A stretch of DNA of 64,000 nucleotides from Humisphaera borealis (GCF_015169395.1 NZ_CP063458.1:1116001-1180000), one strand, 5' to 3'. Positions 10,119 through 20,188 are shown, numbered from the stretch's first letter. Program-made: numbers and translations. Notes: generated by a model not told the origin, from the letters alone.

Positions 10119-12389
10119 ATGAGTCTTCAAAGCACATACATCCGCAACACCACTCCTCGTGTCTCAGTACGGACTTCCGGCGTGATCGTTCGGCTGGCAT
10201 TCCTCAGTTGGATCTTTGCGACTTCCGTGATCGCGGCGAGCCTCGATTTGGCCACCGATCCCGCAGCAGGGAGGCCGGGCAGTTTTGCCGGCGAAGAGAT
10301 ACGGCGTGAAGCAGCAGCAAGGGGCATGTCTTTAAGCAGGGACGCCGATGCGACTCGTATTTCCGTTACCGTCGGAAATGACGACAACGCCACTGCACAG
10401 AGCTATCGCCTTCGCGTGCAAACGCAGGGCCGACGCCGTGTCATCACGGTGCTCGGCGCCGACCCCGTAGGCGCAATGTATGGCGGGCTGGATATTGCCG
10501 AAGCGATCCGCACGGGAACGCTCGATTCGCTGACGGACTCCGACCACAAGCCACACATCGCGAAGCGCGGCATCAAGTTAAATATCCCTCTCGATCTGCG
10601 TACGCCGAGCTACACGGACTGCTCGGATGCGGCACAGGCGAATATCCCGGAGATGTGGGAGCGAGAGTTTTGGACCTCGTTTCTCGATGCCATGGCGCGG
10701 CATCGCTACAACGTGCTTTCGCTCTGGAGTCTCCATCCGTTCCCATCGCTGGTGAAGGTTCCGGAGTTCCCCGAGGTCGCACTGAACGATGTCTGGCGCA
10801 CCCGTGCCAAGCTTGATGACACCTTCAGCTTCTCCGGCTCCGACATGGTCCGCCCGGCGATGCTCGCTAACCGCGAGGTCGTGAAGCGCATCACGATCGA
10901 CGAGAAGATCGAGTTCTGGCGGTGGGTCATGCAGCAGGCCGCAGACCGAGGCATTCAGGTTTATGTTTTTACTTGGAACGTGTTCACGTTCGGTGCCGAA
11001 GGCAAGCACGGCATCACGAACGATCTGGACAACGAGATCACAAAGAAGTACTTCCGCGCCAGCGTGCGCGAGACGGTCAAGACCTACCCGCTGCTCGCCG
11101 GCATGGGCATCACCGCCGGCGAGGGCATGCCGAACAATATGGATTCCAAGGTCAAGGAAGCGTGGCTGTGGGACACCTACGGCGAAGGGGTGCGCGACGC
11201 ATTGAAGGATGATCCCAAGCGCCAGTTCGGCATGATCCATCGCTTCCATTGGACCGCGCAGAGCGACATCCTGGACGCGTTTAAGGAGTACCCGGGGCCG
11301 TTCGAGTTCAGCTTCAAATACTCCGTCGCGCACATGTATTCGATCACGAAGCCCCAATTCATCAAGCCGCTGCTGGAAAACCTGGCTCCCGGCAGAAAGA
11401 CCTGGCTTACGGTACGCAACGACGACATCTACACCTTCCGCTTCGGCGATCCGACGTACGCCCGAGAATACATCCTGAACATTCCCCCGGCGGACAAGAT
11501 CGCCGGCTTCTATATGGGACCGGACGGCTACGTCTGGGGACGCGACTTCCTCGAACGCAATCCCGACCCCGGCACGCGCCCGCTGGTGATGGAGAAGCAG
11601 TGGTACTCGTTCATGCTCTGGGGTCGTCTGGCGTACGATCCGTCGCTGACGGACTCGCACTTCGAGCGACTGCTGGCCGCCCGCCATCCCAAGGCCTCAT
11701 CAACTCATCTTTTCCGAGCCCTCCAGGGAGCATCGCAGGTCATGCCACTGACCACCCGATTTTTCTGGGGCGACATCGATCTCAAGTGGTTTCCCGAGGC
11801 GTGCTGGAGCCATCGAAGGAGCAAAGGTCAGGGCTTCTACACTGCGAGACACTTCATGGAGGGAAGCTCCATGCCAGGCTCTGAGGTGTTGTGCATCCGC
11901 GATTGGCGGGCTCGCCTCGTCGCCCGTAAACCGATGGAGCAGACGACGCCGCTCGAAATCGCCGACGCTCTGGACGGCGCGGCGGCACAGACCTTCGCAT
12001 CGCTCGACGCTCTTCGCGAGGCTGCGACGGCGGACGCCGAGCTCCGCAAGAACATGAACGACTGCGAGGCGCTGGCCTGGCTTGGCCGCTACTACGCGGC
12101 CAAGATCCGTGGCGCGTGCGCGCTGGCGATTTTCGATTCCACCGGCGGCAAGTTCGACCATGACGCGGCGATTCGTCACTTTAACGACGCCCTGTCGCAC
12201 TGGAAGCGATACGCCGCCGTTCGCGACGCTCACTACGTTCCCGCGCTCTACAACCGCTTGGGCTATGTGGACGTGACCGCGTTGACCACTCAGGTCGCCG
12301 CCGATCTGGATATCGCACGGGAATGGAAGCCGGGCACGCTCAAAGACGACGGTAAACGCTCCGGCACTGAGAAGGGCTTCCGCAACTAG
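10119..12389 (+). CDS. Exported glycoside hydrolase-like protein (GH20/GH67-type organisation)
   Basis: 756 residues from ATG 10119. The frame is open from 9981, but that stretch lacks secretion features, whereas a hydrophobic signal (RLAFLSWIFATSVIAAS) lies 25 residues after 10119. The N-terminal domain (about 50-145) has the alpha/beta make-up of the non-catalytic domain of hexosaminidases and alpha-glucuronidases (YRLRVQTQGRRRVITVLGAD). A TIM-barrel-like region begins at RGIKLN near 149 and includes FLDAMARHRYNVLSLWS and the acidic segment GITAGEGMPNN. The exact GH family is not certain. It ends the plus-strand carbohydrate cluster and faces the minus-strand operon tail to tail. Confidence 0.7.
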   Translation: MSLQSTYIRNTTPRVSVRTSGVIVRLAFLSWIFATSVIAASLDLATDPAAGRPGSFAGEEIRREAAARGMSLSRDADATRISVTVGNDDNATAQSYRLRVQTQGRRRVITVLGADPVGAMYGGLDIAEAIRTGTLDSLTDSDHKPHIAKRGIKLNIPLDLRTPSYTDCSDAAQANIPEMWEREFWTSFLDAMARHRYNVLSLWSLHPFPSLVKVPEFPEVALNDVWRTRAKLDDTFSFSGSDMVRPAMLANREVVKRITIDEKIEFWRWVMQQAADRGIQVYVFTWNVFTFGAEGKHGITNDLDNEITKKYFRASVRETVKTYPLLAGMGITAGEGMPNNMDSKVKEAWLWDTYGEGVRDALKDDPKRQFGMIHRFHWTAQSDILDAFKEYPGPFEFSFKYSVAHMYSITKPQFIKPLLENLAPGRKTWLTVRNDDIYTFRFGDPTYAREYILNIPPADKIAGFYMGPDGYVWGRDFLERNPDPGTRPLVMEKQWYSFMLWGRLAYDPSLTDSHFERLLAARHPKASSTHLFRALQGASQVMPLTTRFFWGDIDLKWFPEACWSHRRSKGQGFYTARHFMEGSSMPGSEVLCIRDWRARLVARKPMEQTTPLEIADALDGAAAQTFASLDALREAATADAELRKNMNDCEALAWLGRYYAAKIRGACALAIFDSTGGKFDHDAAIRHFNDALSHWKRYAAVRDAHYVPALYNRLGYVDVTALTTQVAADLDIAREWKPGTLKDDGKRSGTEKGFRN

Positions 12390-12439
12390 CGATTGTGTCC
12401 CCGGTTCTGCCTACACCCGACACTCATCGGACGGATTTT

Positions 12440-12713
12440 ATGAACCGACTCACCTCGCTGCCCTGTTAACGGCTTTCGCGCTGACCATCGGACCGCGCGC
12501 ACTTTAGCAGCCGATTCGGCAGCGCCGGTAGCTGCTCCCGATCTCGTCGTCGACGAGGTGGACGGCCGCTGCCTTGTGCCTTGGCAAGAATCGTTCCGAG
12601 ACGCCACACCGATCAAAGCTCCAGAACCCCGGTGCTACATCCACGGCTATTGTGGTATTGCACGGGTGACGTCACCGAGTGGACCCGGGCTTGGAGTCTG
12701 CTGGGCTGATTGA
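12440..12713 (+). pseudogene. Probable decayed fragment of an exported protein gene
   Basis: The 282-bp gap between the convergent genes holds no intact frame. Joining three frames by two small shifts within about 90 nt gives MNRLTSL, then LLTAFALTIGPRA, then LAADSAAPVAAPDLVVDEVD, which reads like a signal peptide and mature start. The last frame runs to TGA 12711-12713, overlapping the 3' end of the WD40 gene on the other strand. I infer a gene remnant; a chance resemblance in GC-rich DNA is possible. Confidence 0.25.
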
Positions 12714-13715
12714 GCCCGATTTGTCGATCTTCCATATCACGACATCGCCCGCCCATCCCCCGGTAGCGAACGATCGGCCGTCCGGGCTGACGGCTATCGC
12801 ATATCCCCAGTCGGCGTGGGCCGGGACGCTCCGCAGGATCTGATCGCCGTCGCATTCGATGGCGCGGACGATGCCCTCCGTGCCGAGTGAAAGGAGCGTC
12901 TTGCCGTCCGCGGCCCATGCTACGGCGAGCACCGGGCCTTCGTGTCCTCGGACGATGCGGACCATTCGCCCGATGCCCGGCTGCCAGATGCGAACCGTTC
13001 GGTCATCGCTGGCCGAGGCGATCGTCCAAGGCGCTTTCGGATCCGAGTGTGATCGGCCGGCGATTGCATGGACGGAATCGGTATGGTTCGAGAGCGTGCG
13101 GAGGAGTGCCCCATCGGTGACGGTCCAGACTTTGATCGAGCGGTCGACGCTGGACGTCGCGATGAGCTTGCTGTCGGGGCTGAAGACGACCGAAGTCACC
13201 GCCCCGCCGTGGCCGACGAGCACGCCGGCCGACCTGGTCTGCAGCGCGTCGCGTTTGCGATCAATTCGCGTCAACCTGACCGTACGATCGGCGCTGCCGA
13301 CGGCCAACAGCGATCCGTCCGGGCTGAACGCGACGGCGGTCGCCAGATCGGTCATGCCCTCGACTTTCGCAAGCGACTTGCTTGCCTTGAAGTCCCAAAG
13401 GATGACCACTCCTGACTCACCCGGCGTTCCGCCTGCAACGGCTAGGAGCTGGCCGGTGGGGTCGAACGCAATCGCGGCGGCACGCGGGATCTTTATATCG
13501 AGCGTGCGAGAATCGCCGGCGAGGACGTTGCGAACTTCCACGCGATCATGGCGGGCAATGACGAGCGATCCGCCGTTGGGGCTGTATGCGCAGGCGACGA
13601 CGGGCGTGGTCCGAGCTCGGGTGGAAGGATCCTGCGCGAACGCGACTGAGAGCGGCATCACCACGAGGGTGGCGAACAGGCCGGCCAGAAGGGAGCCAGG
13701 TTTGTATCGCATCAT
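12672..13715 (-). CDS. Exported WD40-repeat beta-propeller protein
   Basis: 347 residues if ATG 13715 is used; a frame-equal ATG at 13742 adds nine charged residues before the signal peptide (KPGSLLAGLFATLVVMPLSVAFA). Seven WD40-like blades follow, for example AVAFSPDGSLLAVGSADRTV, VVFSPDSKLIATSSVDRSIK and WTIASASDDRTVRIWQ. It is last in a four-gene minus-strand operon after the DUF1501 gene (60 nt gap). WD40 proteins commonly accompany DUF1501 and DUF1549/DUF1553 genes in Planctomycetota. A scaffold role is plausible, but no partner is known. Confidence 0.85.
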   Translation of the reverse strand: MMRYKPGSLLAGLFATLVVMPLSVAFAQDPSTRARTTPVVACAYSPNGGSLVIARHDRVEVRNVLAGDSRTLDIKIPRAAAIAFDPTGQLLAVAGGTPGESGVVILWDFKASKSLAKVEGMTDLATAVAFSPDGSLLAVGSADRTVRLTRIDRKRDALQTRSAGVLVGHGGAVTSVVFSPDSKLIATSSVDRSIKVWTVTDGALLRTLSNHTDSVHAIAGRSHSDPKAPWTIASASDDRTVRIWQPGIGRMVRIVRGHEGPVLAVAWAADGKTLLSLGTEGIVRAIECDGDQILRSVPAHADWGYAIAVSPDGRSFATGGWAGDVVIWKIDKSGSISPADSKPGSTR

Positions 13716-13775
13716 GCCGCGCCTCGTGCTTGATCTGATCACACCGCGGGCATGCCTTCAGACCGTCAGGTCTAC

Positions 13776-15107
13776 TCACACCAGCCCGGGAACCATGCGT
13801 CCGGCATCCAAAATCTTTATGGGCCGCCCGTCGGCGGTGGTGTACTGCCGCGTGGGGTCGATGCCGAGCAGCGTCAGAATGCTGCACGCGAGGTCTTCCG
13901 GACTGACAGGTGTGTCAATCGGCGACTGGCCCCAAGCGTCGGTTGCACCGATCACCTGTCCACCTTTCACACCGCCGCCGGCGAGACAGGCGAAGCCCGC
14001 CCGCGGCCAATGATCGCGACCGGCGCTGCTGTTGATCTTTGGCGTCCGCCCGAACTCGCCCATCAGCACAACCAGCGTGCTATCGAGCAGTCCTCGCTCA
14101 CGGAGGTCGTCGATCAGTGCTGCATAGGCGCGGTCGAGCGACGGCAACTTGCCGCTGCCGGGAAAGCGTGAATCCGGCAGCTCGCGGAAGATCTGCTGGT
14201 GGTTATCCCATCCCTTGTCGATCACGGTGACAAACCCCGCGCCCGCCTCCACCAAGCGACGGGCGAAGAGGCAGCTCGCTCCCAATCGGTTGCGCCCGTA
14301 GCGCTGGCGTACCGCCTGCGGCTCCTGCGAGAGATCCAGCGCTGCCTTGGCAGCCGGCGATGTCATCAAAGTGTATGCCTGCTCGTAGAACGCGTCGCGG
14401 CTAGCAGTAGCCGGGCCCTGTTCGACCTGACGAGAGAATCCGTCAAGCTGGCCGAGCATCTCGCGCCGCCGGTCGACGCGATCGAAAGTCACACCTTCCG
14501 GGGGGATGAGATCGCGAACGCTGTAGTCCGGCTTCGAAGGATCGCCGCCGACGGAGAACGGCGCGAACGCACCGGGAAAGTAACCCGGCCCCGCCGCCCG
14601 AACCGCGCCGGGAATCGCCAGGTAAGGCGGCAGCGCGCCGCCGAAGCCGCGTTGCCTCGCGACGAGGCTCCCGAGACTCGGGAACTCCATCACAGGTGTC
14701 GGCCGATGCCCAGTCAACAGGAAATGGCTGCCGGTGTCGTGATTGCCGAGCTCGTGTGTGACCGAGCGAATAACGGCGACGTCTTTCATGACGCCGGCCG
14801 TCAACGGGAGATGTTCGCAAATGCGAATGCCATCGACCGCGGTGGAAATCGCCTTGAAGTCGCCACGAACTTCGGCCGGGGCATCGGGCTTGGGGTCGAA
14901 GGTGTCTATATGGCTCGGTCCTCCGTCAAGCCAGATGACGATGCACGATTTGGCCTTGGCGGTTCGCTTCGCCGGAGAATCTGCCGCGCCTGCCGACCGT
15001 AGCCGCAGGACATCGGCGAAGCTCAGCCCCAAACAGGAGAGCATGCCCAGATGAAGCACGTCGCGCCGGCGGATTCCGTCGCGTCGAGTTGTGGGAGATG
15101 GGTTCAT
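13776..15107 (-). CDS. DUF1501 family Tat-exported sulfatase-like protein
   Basis: 443 residues from ATG 15107; the frame is open to 15188, but that region overlaps the upstream gene end and lacks a signal. The N-terminus has a twin-arginine signal (RRRDVLHLGMLSCLGL). Alkaline-phosphatase-superfamily hallmarks are present: IVIWLDGGPSHIDTFDPK near 57, GSHFLLTGHRPTP near 140, and GEFGRTPKINSSAGRDHWP near 365. DUF1501 proteins are metal-dependent phosphatase/sulfatase relatives of unknown substrate, nearly always paired with DUF1549/DUF1553 proteins as here (64 nt apart). Location should be extracytoplasmic after folding. Confidence 0.92.
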   Translation of the reverse strand: MNPSPTTRRDGIRRRDVLHLGMLSCLGLSFADVLRLRSAGAADSPAKRTAKAKSCIVIWLDGGPSHIDTFDPKPDAPAEVRGDFKAISTAVDGIRICEHLPLTAGVMKDVAVIRSVTHELGNHDTGSHFLLTGHRPTPVMEFPSLGSLVARQRGFGGALPPYLAIPGAVRAAGPGYFPGAFAPFSVGGDPSKPDYSVRDLIPPEGVTFDRVDRRREMLGQLDGFSRQVEQGPATASRDAFYEQAYTLMTSPAAKAALDLSQEPQAVRQRYGRNRLGASCLFARRLVEAGAGFVTVIDKGWDNHQQIFRELPDSRFPGSGKLPSLDRAYAALIDDLRERGLLDSTLVVLMGEFGRTPKINSSAGRDHWPRAGFACLAGGGVKGGQVIGATDAWGQSPIDTPVSPEDLACSILTLLGIDPTRQYTTADGRPIKILDAGRMVPGLV

Positions 15108-15171
15108 GGTGTTCTCCGCGGTACTCTTCCCTGCTCCGGTACCCAGTGGGACGGAGACCTGACAACGCCGC

Positions 15172-17472
15172 TCAATGATTGAAGCCAAACTCTCGCGTGT
15201 TTAACAACACCCAAAGCAAGTCTTCCGCCGCTTCGCGGCGACCCGCGGCCTCGGCAAACTTCTTCAGGCAGTAATCCTTCTCGTTCTTCGTCGGAAAGCG
15301 ACTGAGCGTACGAAGGAAAAGCTCGTCGATCACCGGTTCCACCGCCGTCGAAGCCTTTATCAGGCCCTCAATCGACCCGCCTTTGAGCTTCCCGTTGATC
15401 GACTTTCCATTGATCAAATGCAGCGCCTGCGACAAGCCGCCACCGGCCGACTCCTGGTCACAGCCTGTCTCGCGGGTGCAGCGGCCGAGCACGTCCAACG
15501 TCTCGGACGGCGTGCGCGCGTCGATCAATTGCACCGCGCGGGTTCCGGCGGCGTGGCCCGGATAATCGTCGGGAACGCCGGTCGCCTGGCTGATCGCGTC
15601 GGCCATCACTTGCGGTGCCAGTGGCCGGACGAACGCGTGCGAATGCAGCCGATCGTCGTCTCGGTTGGCGTCGGTCGATATCGACGAAGCCTGGTAGGTG
15701 CGCGACTCGGCGATCGTCTGGATGAGCCGCCGCACGTCGTAGCCGTTGGCGATGAAGTCGGCCGCAAGCGCATCGAGCAGGGCCGGATTCGATGGCGGAT
15801 TGGTCGGCCGAAGGTCGTCCACCGGCTCGACGAGTCCCCGGCCGGTCATGTGCCGCCAGACCCGATTGACCGTCACGCGAGCGAGCATGGGGTTGCCAGG
15901 CGACACGACCCAGTCGGCCAGCGCCACACGGCGGTCGATGCCGGGCGCGTCGGTCAGTGACGCCGCCGCACCCAGAAGTCGCGCCGCGACCGGCTTGTTG
16001 GTCTTCGGGTGCAGGACCTCACCGCGATCGATCGCCGTGACACGATTGCCGGCTTGCTCTGTGCGGGCAAAGAACGCCGCAAACCCGTAGTAGTCGTCCT
16101 GGGTCCAGGCGGCAACGGGATGGGCATGGCACCTGGCGCACGCAATACGCACGCCCAACAAGGTGCCGGCCACGGCTTCGGCGGTATCGCGCGGATCGCG
16201 GGCGATGCGGTGGAAGTTCGCCGGGCCGACCGTCGCCATGTCTCCCTCGGCCGTCAGCAGTTCCCGCACAACGCGATCGAATGGCGTGTTCGTCGCCACC
16301 TGCTCGCGCAGCCATTGGTGATACGTTCGAGCCGGCACATCGCCGAGACGTTTGGAGTCAACCTGTAACAGGTCTGCGAGGCGAAGCGTCCAGAGGTCCG
16401 GCATCTCCGGCTGGGCGAGGAGATCAGCAATGACCTTTCGACGCGAGGCCGGTGTCGAAGGCTGGGCGACAAAAGCACGCACCTCCGAAGGTGTCGGAAG
16501 TCGGCCGATCAGATCGAGATGGATGCGGCGGAGGAATTGTGCGTCGTCCGCCAGCGGCGATGGCGGGACACGCTGCCGCTGCAATTCGGAGAGAACAGCC
16601 TGGTCGATGTAGTTCCGCGGTTCGAAGTCGATATCGGCGGCAGCAAGCGGTGCATCGCGCCGGGGTACGCCTACGCGAACCGCCGCGACCTGACCACCAA
16701 AACGGACCATCACAGCGGTCGTCCCCCGCCGTCGGACCGAAATCTTGCCGCCCACAGAGGCCTCGGCGATCGCGGGATCGTTCGGCGCGTACAAAGCGTG
16801 ATTCGTCACGGCAAGCACCCTGCCGTCGGAAAGTGTCGCCTGCACCTTCAACTGCACCGATTGGTCTGTCGACATCAACAGCACATCGGCGGGCGAGACA
16901 TCGATTGCGGCTACCCGCAAGTCCGGCGGGCCGAAAGACGCACCGCCGGCGATCCATGCTGCTATCGCGGCGTGGTCAGCACTGCCGCTCTCCAACTTCA
17001 TTCCGCCCTTGTGCGGCAAGCCTCGGTCGGGCTTGCGAAGGAGAAGGCTGTCGACCGGCGAGACGAGATCGATCCGCCGACCGGACTGTTCACGGGTGAT
17101 GTTCAGGAAATCCTGTTGTGGATCGTAGCCGAGCAGGCTGAGTCGAAACCCGCCCTGCCCGGTCGCAGCTCCGTGGCACGCGCCGCTGTTACAGCCGGCC
17201 TTTGTGAGAATGGGGAGAACGTGGGTGGCAAATCCAATCGGCTCCTCAGCAGGGCGATTTGCTGGAGTGGACGAAGGGACAGCAAGCGAAGCGAGTAGCG
17301 GGTCGCGTGGCGCAGCCGGAGACCGCGACGTCAACTGGCGTCCGCCGGTCAGGACGGCCAGCAACACGCCGGCGGCGACTAAAGTGGTCGTACCGTTGGA
17401 CATACTCCATCCCACCGACAACATAGTTTGCGACCAGCGTTGTTGACACCGATGTTCACGGGGCGGCGTCAT
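15172..17472 (-). CDS. DUF1549/DUF1553 protein with cytochrome-like N-terminus and Ig-like domain
   Basis: 766 residues. ATG 17472 overlaps the stop of the upstream gene (ATGA at 17472-17469), which points to translational coupling; later ATGs at 17424 and 17403 are alternatives. A membrane or signal segment (TTTLVAAGVLLAVLTGG) is followed by a cytochrome-like domain whose cysteine motif is C94-x4-C99-H100 (CNSGACH) rather than CxxCH. Then come a BIG2/Ig-like domain at about 160-245, DUF1549 at about 280-470 (FLRRIHLDLIGRLPTPSEV) and DUF1553 at about 515-760 (RVTVNRVWRHMTGRGLVEP). This is a family greatly expanded in Planctomycetota and partnered with DUF1501. Function is unknown; surface polysaccharide use has been suggested. 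Confidence 0.92.
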   Translation of the reverse strand: MTPPREHRCQQRWSQTMLSVGWSMSNGTTTLVAAGVLLAVLTGGRQLTSRSPAAPRDPLLASLAVPSSTPANRPAEEPIGFATHVLPILTKAGCNSGACHGAATGQGGFRLSLLGYDPQQDFLNITREQSGRRIDLVSPVDSLLLRKPDRGLPHKGGMKLESGSADHAAIAAWIAGGASFGPPDLRVAAIDVSPADVLLMSTDQSVQLKVQATLSDGRVLAVTNHALYAPNDPAIAEASVGGKISVRRRGTTAVMVRFGGQVAAVRVGVPRRDAPLAAADIDFEPRNYIDQAVLSELQRQRVPPSPLADDAQFLRRIHLDLIGRLPTPSEVRAFVAQPSTPASRRKVIADLLAQPEMPDLWTLRLADLLQVDSKRLGDVPARTYHQWLREQVATNTPFDRVVRELLTAEGDMATVGPANFHRIARDPRDTAEAVAGTLLGVRIACARCHAHPVAAWTQDDYYGFAAFFARTEQAGNRVTAIDRGEVLHPKTNKPVAARLLGAAASLTDAPGIDRRVALADWVVSPGNPMLARVTVNRVWRHMTGRGLVEPVDDLRPTNPPSNPALLDALAADFIANGYDVRRLIQTIAESRTYQASSISTDANRDDDRLHSHAFVRPLAPQVMADAISQATGVPDDYPGHAAGTRAVQLIDARTPSETLDVLGRCTRETGCDQESAGGGLSQALHLINGKSINGKLKGGSIEGLIKASTAVEPVIDELFLRTLSRFPTKNEKDYCLKKFAEAAGRREAAEDLLWVLLNTREFGFNH

Positions 17473-18413
17473 TCCTTCGGCTTCTGTAGACGATCGACCA
17501 GGTCCTTGCCGGCCTTCTGGGCGTAATCGGTGCCGTACTTGAGGTGCAACACACGTACCCAACCGTCGATCGCCTGCTTCTTCAGGGCAGAATCGTCCTT
17601 CACATACGCCTCGACCTCTTTCACAACCTGGTCCACTCGGGCGTCGTCGTTGGCCCGCTGTATGAACGAACGGAGTAAACCCATCAACTTTTCATCGGTT
17701 GGGGCTGCCCCGGGAAGATGGACGGCGGCAGGCTTCGTCGTCGGACCACTGGCCGGTTGACTGACCGCAGGCTGCGTCGCGCCACGACGCATCCCACCGA
17801 TTGCGCCGGTCCGTTTGGCACGCTCGGCCTGTAACGCCTCCGGGGTCGGCGGATTCCCATCACCCGATGCCGCCGCCATCGCCTTGATGACCGTTGGTGC
17901 GTCGGCGATGCCCGGCTGTATCAGGGCGAAGTTCGCAGTCGCGATGTTCTTGCTCGCCACCAGCACCGTCATCAGGCAGGCTTTGTTCAGGCCGTAGTTG
18001 CCGGGACCCTCGGCACCATCGACGGACAGAGCCATCGGGGTATGAAGTTTGATCGATCCGTTCACTGCCGGCAGGCGCTTCTCGGCATCTGCGCGGTCGC
18101 CCGATAGCAGCACGATCACCATGCGTAGCGTCTCGCGGCGTCGGTGGCCGTATTCGTCAAGGGTGGTTAGCAGAGGCAGGATGGACCGTTCGATGCCGTG
18201 CACGAAGATGATCGTGACCGGCGTCTCGTCGGCCGCGGCGACCACCTCGCGCTCTTTACCAGCGTTCCCGCCGACGAAATCGACGATCTTGAATGGGCTG
18301 ACTTTCTCGCCCGCCTGCGGACCGGAAAACACGGGGTCGGCGGCTGTCGCAGCCAGAGTTGAAACGAATGAAACAACGACTCCGAACGCAGCGAGGAGGC
18401 GGCTGATTGGCAT
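17469..18413 (-). CDS. Exported thioredoxin-fold-like protein lacking a CxxC motif
   Basis: 314 residues with signal peptide MPISRLLAAFGVVVSFVSTL. The N-terminal half resembles a redoxin fold (GEKVSPFKIVDFVGGNAGK, TPVTIIFVHGIERSILPLL), but no CxxC pair is present at the expected site (FVHGIERS). A Pro/Ala/Thr linker and a helical C-terminus follow (about 240-314). It is the first gene of the minus-strand operon; its stop overlaps the start of the DUF1549/DUF1553 gene by four bases. Without the cysteines a thiol-redox role is unlikely, so I treat the function as unknown. Confidence 0.65.
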   Translation of the reverse strand: MPISRLLAAFGVVVSFVSTLAATAADPVFSGPQAGEKVSPFKIVDFVGGNAGKEREVVAAADETPVTIIFVHGIERSILPLLTTLDEYGHRRRETLRMVIVLLSGDRADAEKRLPAVNGSIKLHTPMALSVDGAEGPGNYGLNKACLMTVLVASKNIATANFALIQPGIADAPTVIKAMAAASGDGNPPTPEALQAERAKRTGAIGGMRRGATQPAVSQPASGPTTKPAAVHLPGAAPTDEKLMGLLRSFIQRANDDARVDQVVKEVEAYVKDDSALKKQAIDGWVRVLHLKYGTDYAQKAGKDLVDRLQKPKE

Positions 18414-18617
18414 GATTGCCCATCATACCCGAGCTTCAGCGGATAGCGTTCATAAACGGTGCTGAACGTTCATGTCGTTCTCTGCTATCAACAAACAAGT
18501 ACCGAAAGTAGTCTCCGAAAATTTCCTTGTTTCTTCCCGCCATGTGGAATGCGAGTCGAAACTGGGGGATGCTCATGGCGGTATCATCCCCTGTGTAACG
18601 GCAAGTGGGCTTTTGTT

Positions 18618-20188
18618 ATGCAGTTTCGTCCCCTCGGATCCTCCGGCATTCAAGTCTCCTGTGTCGGGTTCGGCACCGCGCAACTGCGTCGTGTACCGCG
18701 GACGCAGGCGATTGATACGCTCCTTGCGGGCTTTGATCGCGGTGTCAGCATCGTCCATACGGCACCGGACTACGAAGGTGCCGATCGCCTTGTGGCCGAG
18801 GCAGTCCTGCGATCGGGTCGGAAAATCATCGTCGCATCGAATGGATACGACACCTCCGGAAATGCGACCGGCAAGGTTCGACATTTTGAGCGGCTCTTCG
18901 AATCCACCTGCCGAATGCTGAAGACCGATCGGCTGGAGCTGTTCGGCATCGCGAGTGTCGAAGACCGGGAGGCGGGCCAGGAGAACATCTGGGGCAAAGA
19001 CGGGATGGTGGAGTTCCTCCAGAAGATGAAGGCAACCGGCCGGCTGGGGGCCATCTTCTGCACCACCCACGGGAAGCCTGAGTTCGCGCGGCGTCTGATT
19101 GAGTCGGGTGCGTTTGATGCGATCATGCTCTCGTACAACGTGCTCGGGTTTCATTCGCTGACGCTGAATCCGCCGGCAAGCTGGCACTTTGAAGACATCC
19201 GCCGAACGCGGGAGGAACTGTTTCCGCTCTGCAAGGCGAAGGGAATGGGACTGATGATCATGCTTCCGCTAGCCGCCGGGATGCTGACGCCCAGCAAAGC
19301 ATTCCCTCCGCCGGACGGCTCAGCGGCGGTCCCTCCGGGCGTAGCCGCCGGCGAGGCCCTTCGTGCGATCCTGGAGAACCCGGAGGTCTCTTGCGTGCTA
19401 CCCGGTACGGCAAGCGTTGAAGAAGCGATCGAGAACGCATCCGCCGGCGTCGCCGAAAGAATCGCAACGCGACCGGAGGCGGGTCCACACGCACTGCGTA
19501 TTGCCGAGATGACGACGTCGCTCTGCAGCCGCTGCGGCGAATGTGAGCCGACGTGCAGCCAGGGGCTGCCCGTGGCTTGGCTATTTCGCGCTGCGTACAT
19601 GGGTGGCGTGTATCGCACCTCGCCTTACGAGACGTGGGAAGACGTGGAGTACTTCCGCCTTCAGCCACAGGGGCCTTCGACGTGCTCTGGATGCGTGCAG
19701 CAGACCTGCCGTTGCCCGGCGCGGATCGACATCCCGATCACGCTCGACAGGCTGCACCAGACCATGCTGCGACGCGTTTCAGAAGGCCGGGTTCAGCCAC
19801 CTCCTGAATTGCGGCTACCACCGCGTGGCGATCGATGGTGTTCGGCACGGCTGGTCACGCGCGAGTTGCCATTGGCGCGATCACTCAAGCAAGTTTGGCG
19901 CGCAGGTCGAGAACACCGGCCGCCGACCGTGGATCAGGTCTGGTATCGGGATCGGCGTGCGCCTTCGATTCCAACTCGGAAACCATGTCGCAATCGCCGA
20001 AGGGCTGCGGTGCGACGTGATGCCGGGGGGAGCGGTGCCATTTCGTGCTGGAATGGCCGCCACCGGCGGTTACCGGCCCCGCGACATCTCTTGCGGTCGA
20101 ACTGCAGTATCAGGTCCGCCCGATCCCATTGTGGCGATCGATCGAACTGTTTCGGCGGGACCTCGCCGACGGGGAGATGTTTGCTTGA
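18618..20188 (+). CDS. Aldo/keto reductase with ferredoxin-like domain and Ig-like C-terminus, apparently frameshifted twice
   Basis: Start ATG 18618 begins a typical AKR N-terminus (MQFRPLGSSGIQVSCVGFGT). The barrel runs to about residue 280. Cysteine motifs CSRCGECEPTC and CSGCVQQTCRC follow, suggesting Fe-S clusters. After about 19890 the coding signal moves to the next frame (AQVENTGRRPWIRSGI), then moves again at the G6 run 20025-20030 (FVLEWPPPAVTG...), ending at TGA 20186-20188. Read this way the tail is an Ig-like domain similar to the one opening the next gene. Without the shifts the first frame stays open to 20411. The TTGA overlap with the downstream TTG start supports the 20188 end. 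The shifts could be sequencing error, decay or phase variation. Confidence 0.6.
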
